Below are positions 1 to 8,214 of a stretch of 36,658 nt of DNA, piece after piece. Position 1 is the first letter of the stretch. Each line of letters begins with the position of its first letter. Source of the stretch: an uncultured Mediterraneibacter sp. (GTDB lineage Bacteria; Bacillota; Clostridia; Lachnospirales; Lachnospiraceae); NCBI GenBank assembly GCA_944383695.1, contig CALWQP010000030.1, forward strand, positions 1 to 36,658, written 5' to 3'. The notes beneath the pieces are model-generated. The model saw only the letters and a program-made list of their open reading frames with translations, searched no databases and was not told the origin of the DNA. The translations under genes were made by a program, and so were the position numbers.

Positions 1-65
1 GCGGATGCATCAACGAGCTGATGATCATACGCTTTCAGTGTGATTCTCATTACTTGACTTGCCAT
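1..65 (-). CDS. rpsJ: Ribosomal protein S10, N-terminal part (cut by window edge)
   Basis: The minus strand reads MASQVMRITLKAYDHQLVDA and then runs off the window, which is the N-terminus of clostridial 30S protein S10 (uS10). S10 sits in the head of the small subunit and also acts in transcription antitermination with NusB. The ATG is at 65-63, with GGAGG at 81-77 placed 11 bases upstream. In Firmicutes rpsJ usually starts the S10-spc ribosomal protein operon, so the following genes should lie just outside the window. Only 21 codons are visible, but the match to the family is very specific. Confidence 0.93.
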   Translation of the reverse strand, partial: MASQVMRITLKAYDHQLVDAS

Positions 66-340
66 AAAAAAAGTCGCCTCCTTTTCGTACTTTTAACTTC
101 AGTACGACAAGCGGTGACTGTACACTCTCCCGTGTGTGTCGTGAGAAACAAACACGGCACTCTCGTTCTTTCAACTCCTGCCATGGTCTCAATCCATGCC
201 TAAGAACGAGATACTGTTGTGATTCGTACAGTGACTTGTCGCCAGTTTCCTAACTTGACATTCGCTCCACGGAAAACCCGCCATTGCTTATTTTTTCGCT
301 CCGACGGCAACCTCACGCTTCATCGCTATCATGTCACAGC
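66..340 (-). ncRNA. Structured 5' leader of rpsJ (candidate ribosomal-protein autoregulatory leader)
   Basis: About 275 nt lie between the promoter and rpsJ with no convincing gene. The transcript can fold into a closed multibranch domain. Positions 235-240 pair with 106-111 (GACAAG/CTTGTC), and 226-232 with 117-123 (ACTGTAC/GTACAGT). Inside these are a 9-bp stem of 202-210 with 162-170 capped by a 194-198/182-186 hairpin, and a stem of 152-157 with 130-135. A further hairpin (102-106 with 86-90) ends just upstream of the Shine-Dalgarno sequence. Long leaders that bind a protein of their own operon are known for ribosomal operons; that this one does so is inference. Confidence 0.7.
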
Positions 341-346
341 CTCATT

Positions 347-375
347 AGTATAAAAGATTCAGGGATTTATTTCAA
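347..375 (-). promoter_or_regulatory. Sigma-A promoter of rpsJ operon
   Basis: On the minus strand TTGAAA (375-370) is followed by a 17-base spacer and TATACT (352-347). Transcription should start near 340, giving the long leader. It lies well clear of the terminator at 489-542, so the ribosomal operon is insulated from the upstream gene. Confidence 0.8.
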
Positions 376-488
376 GTAGTTTTTACTAATAATTGTATTT
401 TTTTAAGTACAATCCTTTTTCACTCCTAAAAGGATACCCCTCTATTAAAATCCAGGCGTCAGTGCGGAAATCCCGCCTCTCCTGAACA

Positions 489-542
489 TAAAAAGACCAA
501 TATGTTCCAGGCAGCATTTTTCGGAACATATCGGCCTTTTTA
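489..542. terminator. Bidirectional intrinsic terminator
   Basis: A long stem (arms around 495-508 and 523-536, core GGAACATAT) is flanked by A-runs on one side and T-runs on the other. It can therefore terminate on both strands. On the minus strand it follows the PI-PLC gene and separates it from the rpsJ promoter. Confidence 0.85.
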
Positions 543-581
543 TTTCATTCAAACCCGAAGTTTAACAGATCAGTATATTAT

Positions 582-2045
582 TTAGAGCTTTACTAATTGG
601 AAAAACGAACGGTTAAGATCCATAAAGCCCATACTCAGCGAAGCGCCATTTGATGCATTACCATCATATCTGAGCATATAATTGCTGTCTTTATTACTGC
701 GGATCAAATACCCCAGCGTTTTCCTGTCTTCAATTTTCCAATACTGATTATCCGCTCTTGTATTTGCCACTGTGACAACTCGTTTGCTGCCATTCGCATC
801 ATCCCATGTGAGGACCTTGCCATCAATCACATTGACGATCTGATAAGCATCTTTGCCTTTCTCATAAACCAGATCCCACTTTTGTTGCTGCTGGCCGTTC
901 CACTGCCAGAGACTTGTCTTCCCGTCACTTTTCATATTGTTGTCCACAACCATCTGCGGCGAGCTGACGAGATAGATTTTATACCTCCCCATCTCATCTG
1001 TATCAATCAGGTAATCGTTACATTTAATAATACCATCTATCAGACGTGCACCTGGGAAATCCGCTGCCACAATCCCAGTTTTTGAAACACCCTTATTATC
1101 TACAAGATTTGCAAATAGCGTGTTAATTCCTTCAAATGCAATGCTGGACAGCTCTCCCGCCTGTCCCACACGCGGAAAGTCCGGATAATAAGAGGCGAAT
1201 GCCGGTTCCGTAAGACCTGTCAGAAGCCTGGGTGCGCCAGTCTGTGGACTGGAATGTCCGCTTGCTGCGAAATACGGCATAACGCCTGCCGAACCTGCGC
1301 TCAGATGATTCAGCGTAACTCCGCTGTTCATAACATCCACCTTTTTCGCATGTTCCTTTACTTTTTCCCATTTCGAATACAAATCCCAATTTGTCCCGAG
1401 ATCGTAGTAATCCTGCGTATCTACATCTCGATAGTTCAAGCCATATACATTCAACGACAGCACATCCGATAAAAGCACCAGCCTGCCTCTCATACTCCCC
1501 AGAGTAGGATCCTTTTCCCCTGTAGGCTTCCAGAAAAGATTCTGATAACGTTTATAATATGTATCAAACACCTTCTTCATCTGAGGATCTGACGCACTGC
1601 TGTTTTCCTGTTTCAGCCGCATAATGATCGTTTCTCCCGGGTGCTGCTGAAGAAAGCTCTGTACCGTTTTAAGCACATCCTCAAGATCATACCCTAAATA
1701 TACAATTCCATGATGCAGCGGAAAACCAGTATCCGCATATTTCACGCGGATATCAATATAACGAATTCCGCTATCTAACTGCTGCTGAAGATTCATCGTC
1801 TGTGTCCGGGTATTATCCACAAAACTGAGGTTACTGCGATGTGACATCGAATCATGCGTTCCCGGAATAGACAATTCACTCAATCGGGCATTATCTCTAA
1901 GCCCGCTCATCCAATCTGCATTGTTCGAAGCCTGCTGTTCCTAGTGATAATACGCGGTGTCATAGTGTGCAGAAACTTTTTCTGCCGGCAGCATCGCCAA
2001 AACAAGAGCTGCTGCCATTACGGTAATGGTTCTCCATTTTTTCAT
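582..2045 (-). pseudogene. Secreted PI-PLC with ricin-type lectin domain, interrupted by one in-frame TAG
   Basis: The full frame starts at ATG 2045-2043 with AGGAGA upstream. It encodes a signal peptide of about 26 residues ending KVSA, then HYDTAYYH, an amber codon at 1943-1941 (codon 35), and EQQASNNADW running into the catalytic domain. That domain has the bacterial phosphatidylinositol-specific phospholipase C X-box: the SIPGTHDS His, a DIR triad and the second His in LHHG. The last 140 or so residues look like a beta-trefoil lectin (QWNGQ, NQYWKIED). The enzyme would cleave PI or GPI anchors outside the cell. If TAG stops translation, the secreted form is lost; an internal ATG at 1910 could yield an unexported enzyme. 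Apart from the TAG the gene is intact. Confidence 0.85.
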
Positions 2046-2287
2046 AATGTACTTTCTCCTTTTCTTCCCTTCACAAATCAGATTAATCAGCTTTTTTGCT
2101 TTCTAAACCGAACCACTGACGAGCAGCCTCACGGCTTCCGTCCTAGTATAAGTTCAGTTTTGCTTATAGTTGCACAGTACCATTATTCCCCGTCACTTGT
2201 CAATATTTCTCGACAAAAAATATCAATTTTATTTATATTTTTGCAATATCCGTATATACACAAAAAGTTAATATCATCTGAAATCAG

Positions 2288-2316
2288 TTGACTTTTATCC
2301 AATTTCAGATTATGAT
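2288..2316 (+). promoter_or_regulatory. Sigma-A promoter of the MATE gene
   Basis: TTGACT (2288-2293), a 17-base spacer and TATGAT (2311-2316) precede the MATE start by about 140 bases. The 413-base gap between the PI-PLC and MATE starts (2046-2458) otherwise holds only the PI-PLC ribosome site and AT-rich DNA with a weaker minus-strand TATACT (2150-2145). I see no further gene in it. Confidence 0.7.
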
Positions 2317-2458
2317 TCCCGTTGACCATTTGGAACGATCATCAGGGATGGAAACAAAAAGAACAAGCCTGTGCCGCTGATGAGAAAATATACGGAACTT
2401 CTATTCTCAGAAGACAACCGAATATCAGATACATCATCAAAGGAGTAAACTTATCGCT

Positions 2459-3799
2459 ATGAACTCACATGAACTTTTCACAAAAACACCGCCTGTTAAA
2501 CTATTTTTCCTGGCTTCAATCCCCGGGGCGGTCAGTATGCTGGCAAGCGCGCTCTACCAGACTCTTGATGGGATATTCGTCGGACAGTTTCTGGGGGAGG
2601 CCGCCTTTGCCGCGCTGAACCTCTCCATGCCTTTTGTTGTCATCAATTTTTCACTGGCTGACTTGATCGGATACGGCTCAGCAGTCCCTATATCGATCAG
2701 TCTCGGGAAAAAGAAGGACCAGGAGGCAAATAATCTTTTCACCTGTTCCTGTATCCTGATCATCGCCGCCGGCATCCTGATGGGCGGTGTGATGTTCCTG
2801 GCCGCCCCCACCCTGATCCGGCTTTTGGGAGCTGAAGGAGCGTTCGCCTCTATGGCAGTGCAGTATCTTCAGGTCTATGCCCTCTGCGCCCCGGTGACAA
2901 CTATCATATTCGCAGTAGATAACTATCTGCGCATCTGTGGATATATCAAAGGCAGTATGCTCATCAATATTATGATGTCCGTTTTGAGCGCTGTGATGGA
3001 GCTTTTATTCCTCGGCGTGCTGGGCTGGGGAATCTGGGCTGCAGCGCTGGCAACCTGCATCGGCATGTTTGTCTGCACTGTTATCGCCTTTTTCCCATTT
3101 TTCCGCGGGAAGGCGCTGCTTCGCTTTTGCCGCCCCCGCTTTGAAGCCCGGAGCATCGGTCAGATAATCGTCTGCGGAAGCCCCAACTTTTTAAATAACA
3201 TTGCCGGAAGGATTACTTCTATTTTAATGAATGTGATCCTGATCAGGCTCGGCGGGGAAACAGCAGTATCTGTGTATGGCATCCTGATGTTTGCTGAAGG
3301 ATTCATCCAGCCGCTCCTCTATGGGATGTGTGACTCTCTCCAGCCCGCGGTGGGATACAACTGGGGCGCCCGGAGATTTTCCAGAGTGCGGGCGATCGAA
3401 AAGTGCTGCTTTACTGCAAGCGGGATTTTCTCTCTTTTTGCGGCGCTCATCATCGCTGTCTTTCCAGAGCAGATCACTGCCATGTTCATGGCGGACGCCG
3501 GAATTGAAGTGCTGGATCTCTCTGTCACGGCGCTGCGGCTTTTTGCCCTTACTTACATTACACGATGGTTTTCCTTTTCCACCCAGAGTTATATGCTGGC
3601 GATCGAAAAGCCCCTGCCCGCATCGCTGATCTCCATATCCACTGCGCTAGTCTTTCCCGTGATCCTTGTGGGCGCGCTGTGGAATCTGGGTCTGACAGGC
3701 ATCTGGCTGAACTTTGCCGGGACCTCCGTGCTTGCTGCAGTTATGTCCCTTATCATTCTGACGAGACTGAGACGCGAACTGATGATACCAGATCTATAA
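2459..3799 (+). CDS. MATE family multidrug/metabolite exporter
   Basis: This 446-residue protein has about twelve hydrophobic segments in two similar halves and the opening typical of MATE (multidrug and toxic compound extrusion) transporters, including the LYQTLDGIFVGQFLGEAA region. These inner membrane antiporters expel cationic drugs or metabolites using Na+ or H+ gradients. It resembles the MepA/NorM-like branch common in Clostridia. The ATG at 2459 has AGGAG at 2441-2445 with a rather long 13-base spacing; no better start is seen. It stands alone between its own promoter and the next promoter. The substrate cannot be read from sequence. Confidence 0.9.
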   Translation: MNSHELFTKTPPVKLFFLASIPGAVSMLASALYQTLDGIFVGQFLGEAAFAALNLSMPFVVINFSLADLIGYGSAVPISISLGKKKDQEANNLFTCSCILIIAAGILMGGVMFLAAPTLIRLLGAEGAFASMAVQYLQVYALCAPVTTIIFAVDNYLRICGYIKGSMLINIMMSVLSAVMELLFLGVLGWGIWAAALATCIGMFVCTVIAFFPFFRGKALLRFCRPRFEARSIGQIIVCGSPNFLNNIAGRITSILMNVILIRLGGETAVSVYGILMFAEGFIQPLLYGMCDSLQPAVGYNWGARRFSRVRAIEKCCFTASGIFSLFAALIIAVFPEQITAMFMADAGIEVLDLSVTALRLFALTYITRWFSFSTQSYMLAIEKPLPASLISISTALVFPVILVGALWNLGLTGIWLNFAGTSVLAAVMSLIILTRLRRELMIPDL

Positions 3800-3903
3800 G
3801 CATCCAAAGGCTGATATTAAGTGATTAAGTCAATATCTCTATACATTTTAAAAAAATAATGTATAATTAGGAACAAATTCAAACGCATGCAAGGAGGAAG
3901 GCA

Positions 3904-4110
3904 TTGGAAATAAATAATACAGTATTTGAGATTGTTTTTTTCTTTATTGAAAACCTCCTATTGTTGATCACAATTCCGTTCCAATTCCATATGTTTTTGT
4001 TTGGTGCGGATGTGGGGATTTTGGTAACAAATATTCTTATTATTTATTTTTTTAGTAGACAGAAAGACAGGCAACAAATGGCGCTGGTGTTTTTTCATTC
4101 TGCTATATAG
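3904..4110 (+). CDS. Possible small membrane protein with TTG start
   Basis: A TTG at 3904 follows a perfect AAGGAGG (3891-3897) by six bases, and TATAAT lies at 3862-3867. The 68-residue product has two strongly hydrophobic stretches (roughly residues 8-29 and 33-50) and a short charged segment SRQKDRQQ. I recognise no family. It ends in TAG; reading through would add 28 residues before TAA at about 4195. It may be a real small membrane protein or the start of a decayed longer gene. The rest of the 511-base gap (4111-4223) shows nothing else before the terminator. Confidence 0.4.
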   Translation: MEINNTVFEIVFFFIENLLLLITIPFQFHMFLFGADVGILVTNILIIYFFSRQKDRQQMALVFFHSAI

Positions 4111-4223
4111 TTCGGCAACTCTGCTTTCCCTACTGCAATGAAGATTTCCATGTTGTTCTACATATCCGCCATCCGGATTTGGGACCAGCCTTAAGAAACG
4201 TGCCCCTCCAAGCTCACAACTAC

Positions 4224-4270
4224 AAAAGAGATGCTGTTTGAGGTTTTCCTCATGTTCAGCATCTCTTTTT
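4224..4270. terminator. Bidirectional intrinsic terminator
   Basis: A perfect stem, AGAGATGCTG pairing with CAGCATCTCT, has an inner GAGG-TTTT-CCTC hairpin, an A-run on the left and a T-run on the right. On the minus strand it follows putP; on the plus strand it ends any transcript from the MATE region. Confidence 0.85.
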
Positions 4271-4310
4271 GCATATTCTCTCTGCGATTTGACAAAACAC
4301 CTTGAAAGTT

Positions 4311-5864
4311 TTATCTGACGGTCCGCACTTCCTCGAACTCTCTTTGTATCTCCTCAGAAGGCTGAGCTGTCAGCAGGGACACCACAACAATGCACAGACA
4401 GGAGAAGATAAACGCTGGCAGGAGCTCATAAACATCCCACAGGCCGCCCAGGGGACGGATGAGGAGATTCCACACAAAGACCATGCCCCCACCGCCGAGC
4501 ATACCCGCTACGGCTCCGGCTCTTGTCGTCCTCTTCCAGAACAGACTGAAAAGCATCAATGCTCCGAATGTAGCGCCGAATCCCGCCCAGGCAAAACTTA
4601 CGATGGTAAAAATGACACTGTTCTCATCCAGCGCTATAATGATCGCCACAACTGCGATCAGCAGCAGCGTGATTCTTGAAATATTCAGCACCTCCTTATC
4701 AGAAGCATTCCTGCGGAACAGCCCCTGATAGATATTTTTCGCAAACGCAGACGCCGCGATCAGAAGATAGGAGTCCGAAGAGCTGATGGTCGCCGCCAGG
4801 ATGCCCGCCATCACAAATCCCGCGATCAACGGAGGAAGCAGGTTCGTAGAGAGGAGGATAAATACATTCTCCGCCTCTGAGGAAGTCGTGAGCGCTGTGG
4901 GATACAATGTCCTCCCCACCAGACCGATAAATACTGCGATAGAAAGCGAGATAACAACCCAAACCGTTGCGATGCGGCGGGAACGTTTCAGCTCATCCTC
5001 ATGACGGATCGCCATGAATCGAAGAAGTACTTGAGGTACGCCAAAATACCCGAGCCCCCAGGCAAGCGCCGAAGCAATGGGAAGGGCTCCGTAGACCGCC
5101 GCCTCACCAAAGAGGGGCACACCGTCTGCCGCCTGCTGCACGCCGTCCACAGTCTGAGGAGTTGCGATCCCAAAGAAATCAAGAAATCCGGGAATCTCCT
5201 TGACATTGTCCAACACAGCGCCCAGCCCTCCGGCTGAAGCCGTACCGACACAGACAATAACACCCAGGGCAACGATCATCACCATGGCCTGCATGAAATC
5301 CGAAGCACTTTCTGCCAGAAATCCGCCAATGATGGTATAGATGAGGACGAACACTGCGCCCACGATCATCATCGGGATGTAAGGCAGGTCAAACAGGGTG
5401 GAAAACAGCTTGCCGCATGTCACAAGGCAGCTCGCTGCGTACACCGTGAAAAAGACTAAAATAAATACGGCCGAGATGGTCATGATGACCTTTCGTTTCT
5501 CATGAAAACGGTTGGAAAAGTATTCCGGAAGCGTGATGGCATTCCCCGCCTTCTCACTGTAACGGCGCAGTCTTTTGGAAACAATGAGCCAGTTGACATA
5601 GGTGCCCACCCCCAGTCCGATGGCTGTCCACGCCGCGTCAGCGATGCCGCACCAGTATGCCACGCCCGGCAGTCCCATGAGCAGCCAGCCCGACATATCG
5701 GAAGCCTCCGCACTCATCGCCGTCACCCACGGGCCAAGGCTTCTGCCCCCAAGAAAATAAGCATCAGAACTTGCATTTGCCTTTCTTGCAAAAGTAACGC
5801 CCAGAATGATCACTACAGTCATGTAAATGACCATTGCGATCAGTATTTGTAATGTATCTCCCAT
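4311..5864 (-). CDS. putP: Sodium/proline symporter
   Basis: This 517-residue protein belongs to the solute:sodium symporter family, with thirteen or so membrane segments. The SAEASDMSGWLLMGLPG stretch near residue 50 is the signature of PutP, including the Ser and Asp residues used for Na+ and proline in the E. coli protein. It would bring in proline with Na+ at the cytoplasmic membrane, for osmoprotection or as an amino acid source. The ATG at 5864 has AAAGGA upstream. It has its own consensus promoter that abuts the end of the upstream MFS gene, and a strong terminator follows. A related SSS substrate cannot be excluded. Confidence 0.85.
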   Translation of the reverse strand: MGDTLQILIAMVIYMTVVIILGVTFARKANASSDAYFLGGRSLGPWVTAMSAEASDMSGWLLMGLPGVAYWCGIADAAWTAIGLGVGTYVNWLIVSKRLRRYSEKAGNAITLPEYFSNRFHEKRKVIMTISAVFILVFFTVYAASCLVTCGKLFSTLFDLPYIPMMIVGAVFVLIYTIIGGFLAESASDFMQAMVMIVALGVIVCVGTASAGGLGAVLDNVKEIPGFLDFFGIATPQTVDGVQQAADGVPLFGEAAVYGALPIASALAWGLGYFGVPQVLLRFMAIRHEDELKRSRRIATVWVVISLSIAVFIGLVGRTLYPTALTTSSEAENVFILLSTNLLPPLIAGFVMAGILAATISSSDSYLLIAASAFAKNIYQGLFRRNASDKEVLNISRITLLLIAVVAIIIALDENSVIFTIVSFAWAGFGATFGALMLFSLFWKRTTRAGAVAGMLGGGGMVFVWNLLIRPLGGLWDVYELLPAFIFSCLCIVVVSLLTAQPSEEIQREFEEVRTVR

Positions 5865-5964
5865 TCCATATCGTCCTTTCTGTACCGGCGCTCACCGGCA
5901 TTTCTTTTGTGCCCTCTGTGAAAAACTCTCTCCGGGAACGTATTCCTGACACAATATGGAATTA

Positions 5965-5993
5965 ATTATAAACAAATTATAAAGTTTTGGCAA
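5965..5993 (-). promoter_or_regulatory. Sigma-A promoter of putP
   Basis: On the minus strand TTGCCA (5993-5988), a 17-base spacer and a perfect TATAAT (5970-5965) lie about 100 bases before putP. The -35 box directly touches the stop codon of the MFS gene, so putP is a separate unit. Confidence 0.8.
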
Positions 5994-7175
5994 TCATTTT
6001 CTCCGGACAGCAGGAACAGGAGCCTTTTTTGATAAAAGCTCGTGCATGATGACCATCAGTACTAACACGATCAATAAGTAGACCGGCAGCAGCGCCACTG
6101 TGATATGATTTGCAATCAGCCCGAACAGGGGCGGCATCAGACAGGTCCCCACATAAGCGCTGGCCATCTGCACGCCAATAACAGCTTGAGATTTATCCGC
6201 CCCAAAATGATCTGGCGTTGAATGGATGATACTTGGGTAGATCGGGGCGCAGCCAAGGCCAACCAAAGACAGTCCGATCAAAGAAACTGTTTGTGATCCC
6301 GGCAGCAGCATGGCGGCAATGCCTGTCGCGATCAATACCTGCCCCAGACGTATCATTTGCGTATCGTTTAGTTTCATCGTGATAAATCCGGATAATCCCC
6401 GGCCAACCGTGATCCCGATAAAAAATACACTGGCAAAACCCGCTGCCGCATCCGCAGACATCCCTTTATACAATGTCAGGTAGCTGCTCGCCCATAAGAT
6501 CGCGGTCTGCTCTACCGCGCAGTAACAGAAGAAGCAGAGCATAACTTCCTTTGCTCCAGGAATTTCAAAAATCTTCCTCAGGCTGAGCGCTTTATCTGAA
6601 ACAGCTTCTGCTTCTGTTGTACCTGCAGTTCTCCTCTTCCAAAGAGGAAGGCTGAAGATTAAAATTGCCGTCAGCACGATCTGAATGATCCCTATGTAAC
6701 GATAACCCATATTCCATCCCATATCTCCCGCAAGCGCGCATCCCATCAGATAAGGTCCGGCAGTCGCGCCGATCCCCCACATACAATGAAGCCAGCTCAT
6801 GTGCATACTCTTGTAATGCAGCGCAACGTAATTGTTCAGTGCAGCGTCTACACTGCCTGCCCCCAGCCCATAAGGGATCGCCCATAGGCATAACCCCCAA
6901 AAAGAATTGGTAATGGAAAATCCGAACAGCGCTATTGCTGTGGCAGCAACACTGACAGCTGTTACTCTTCCAGTGCCCAGCCAGCGGGTCAGCCTGTCGC
7001 TTTGCAGGCTGGAAACGATCGTACCGCCGGCAATGATCATGGATATAATGCCGGCGTAGGAAACAGGTACGCCAAATTCAGGATACATAGACGGCCATGC
7101 AGACCCAAGCAGCGCATCCGGCAGCCCCAGACTGATAAAGGCAAGATAAATAATTGCCAAAAGTAAGTGGACCAT
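5994..7175 (-). CDS. MFS transporter, FucP-like sugar carrier type
   Basis: A major facilitator superfamily carrier of about 393 residues with twelve predicted membrane helices and the SLGLPDALLGSAWP opening seen in FucP-like and related sugar permeases. It likely imports a sugar or sugar-like solute by H+ symport. I place the start at ATG 7175-7173 because GGAGG lies eight bases upstream; a TTG seven codons earlier (7196) contains that ribosome site within its reading frame and is unlikely. It is divergent from an AraC regulator with a shared 131-base control region, so that regulator probably controls it. It ends in TGA just before the putP promoter. Confidence 0.85.
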   Translation of the reverse strand: MVHLLLAIIYLAFISLGLPDALLGSAWPSMYPEFGVPVSYAGIISMIIAGGTIVSSLQSDRLTRWLGTGRVTAVSVAATAIALFGFSITNSFWGLCLWAIPYGLGAGSVDAALNNYVALHYKSMHMSWLHCMWGIGATAGPYLMGCALAGDMGWNMGYRYIGIIQIVLTAILIFSLPLWKRRTAGTTEAEAVSDKALSLRKIFEIPGAKEVMLCFFCYCAVEQTAILWASSYLTLYKGMSADAAAGFASVFFIGITVGRGLSGFITMKLNDTQMIRLGQVLIATGIAAMLLPGSQTVSLIGLSLVGLGCAPIYPSIIHSTPDHFGADKSQAVIGVQMASAYVGTCLMPPLFGLIANHITVALLPVYLLIVLVLMVIMHELLSKKAPVPAVRRK

Positions 7176-7207
7176 GAGAAATACCTCCGTATTCAAACAC
7201 TGCCGTC

Positions 7208-7240
7208 TTGACAGTGAAGTAGTTCAATTCTATGATTATA
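7208..7240 (+). promoter_or_regulatory. Overlapping divergent promoters of araC-type gene and MFS gene
   Basis: Plus strand: TTGACA (7208-7213), 17-base spacer, TATGAT (7231-7236). Minus strand: a TATAAT (7240-7235) for the MFS gene shares bases with that -10 but has no matching -35. This suggests that the MFS promoter needs an activator and that the two polymerases compete. The activator role of the adjacent AraC protein is inferred. Confidence 0.65.
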
Positions 7241-7306
7241 ATGCACGGATTTTGATATCTCTATCGGAATTCTGCGAAATCCAATAACATTCCTGCGAGG
7301 TTGCAT

Positions 7307-8176
7307 ATGTTCTTATTGAAAGATAACAAGTCCGAAAAAGTACAATATGACCATCCGGATTATCCGATATATATCAGGCGTTTTTTGCTTTCTTCTTATC
7401 CAAGTCATGCCGCGCCAAGTCATTGGCATGATGATATTGAATTTATATTGGTCCTGTCCGGGGAAATGCAATACAATATTAATGGTGAGATCGTTGTATT
7501 AAAAGAAAATGAGGGACTTCTTGTAAATACCCGGCAAATGCACTTCGGTTTTTCTGATTTCAAAAAAGAGTGCGAATTTCTCTGCATTCTTTTACACCCT
7601 ATGCTGCTTTGTGTCACCCCGGCATATGAACATGATTTTGTTTCGCCGCTGATACATAATGCCAGTTTGCCTTATGTCCACCTGCGCCCGGCGATACCAT
7701 GGCAAAGAGACCTGTGCGCACAAATCAAACAGGTTTATACGATAAAAGAAGAAAATGCGGCGCAAATGAAAATACAGGCCGCATTTATAAAAATCTGGGT
7801 GCTGTTGTACGAGAACGCCCCCTTAGCCAACGACAGGAAAAAGCGCCAAAACGCAGACTTAGCCATTGTCAAAAATATGGTGGGATTTATCCAGAAAAAT
7901 TACAAAAAAAGGATCGCTCTTGGGGACATCGCCGCTTCCGGGGCAGTGGGGCAGAGCAAATGCTGTAAGCTGTTTGCAAAATATCTTGGTCAGACACCCA
8001 ACCAGAATCTGACGCAGTATAGAATAAATAAAAGCATGGACCTGCTTAAAACTTCTGACCTGCCGATCATCGAAATCGCCGGCGAGACCGGATTCTCCGG
8101 CGCCAGCTATTATGCGGAAATTTTCCGGAAGTGGACTGGCAAAAGTCCGACAGAATACAGGAATGAATTTTTGTGA
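7307..8176 (+). CDS. AraC family transcriptional regulator
   Basis: This 289-residue protein has an N-terminal cupin-like ligand pocket (SHWHDDIEFILVLSGEMQ, residues about 37-54) and a C-terminal pair of helix-turn-helix motifs (residues about 190-287) ending in the AraC signature FSGASYYAEIFRKWTGKSPTE. Such proteins bind a small molecule, often a sugar, and activate a neighbouring transporter or catabolic gene. ATG 7307 is preferred over TTG 7301 because GAGG at 7297-7300 gives a six-base spacing. It is divergent from the MFS carrier, its probable target. Its 3' end faces the polysaccharide operon with only 38 bases between stops and no clear terminator. Confidence 0.88.
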   Translation: MFLLKDNKSEKVQYDHPDYPIYIRRFLLSSYPSHAAPSHWHDDIEFILVLSGEMQYNINGEIVVLKENEGLLVNTRQMHFGFSDFKKECEFLCILLHPMLLCVTPAYEHDFVSPLIHNASLPYVHLRPAIPWQRDLCAQIKQVYTIKEENAAQMKIQAAFIKIWVLLYENAPLANDRKKRQNADLAIVKNMVGFIQKNYKKRIALGDIAASGAVGQSKCCKLFAKYLGQTPNQNLTQYRINKSMDLLKTSDLPIIEIAGETGFSGASYYAEIFRKWTGKSPTEYRNEFL

Positions 8177-8214
8177 TTTGCAAGTTTTCCCCTCCCCGAT
8201 GATACGCTCTTCCC

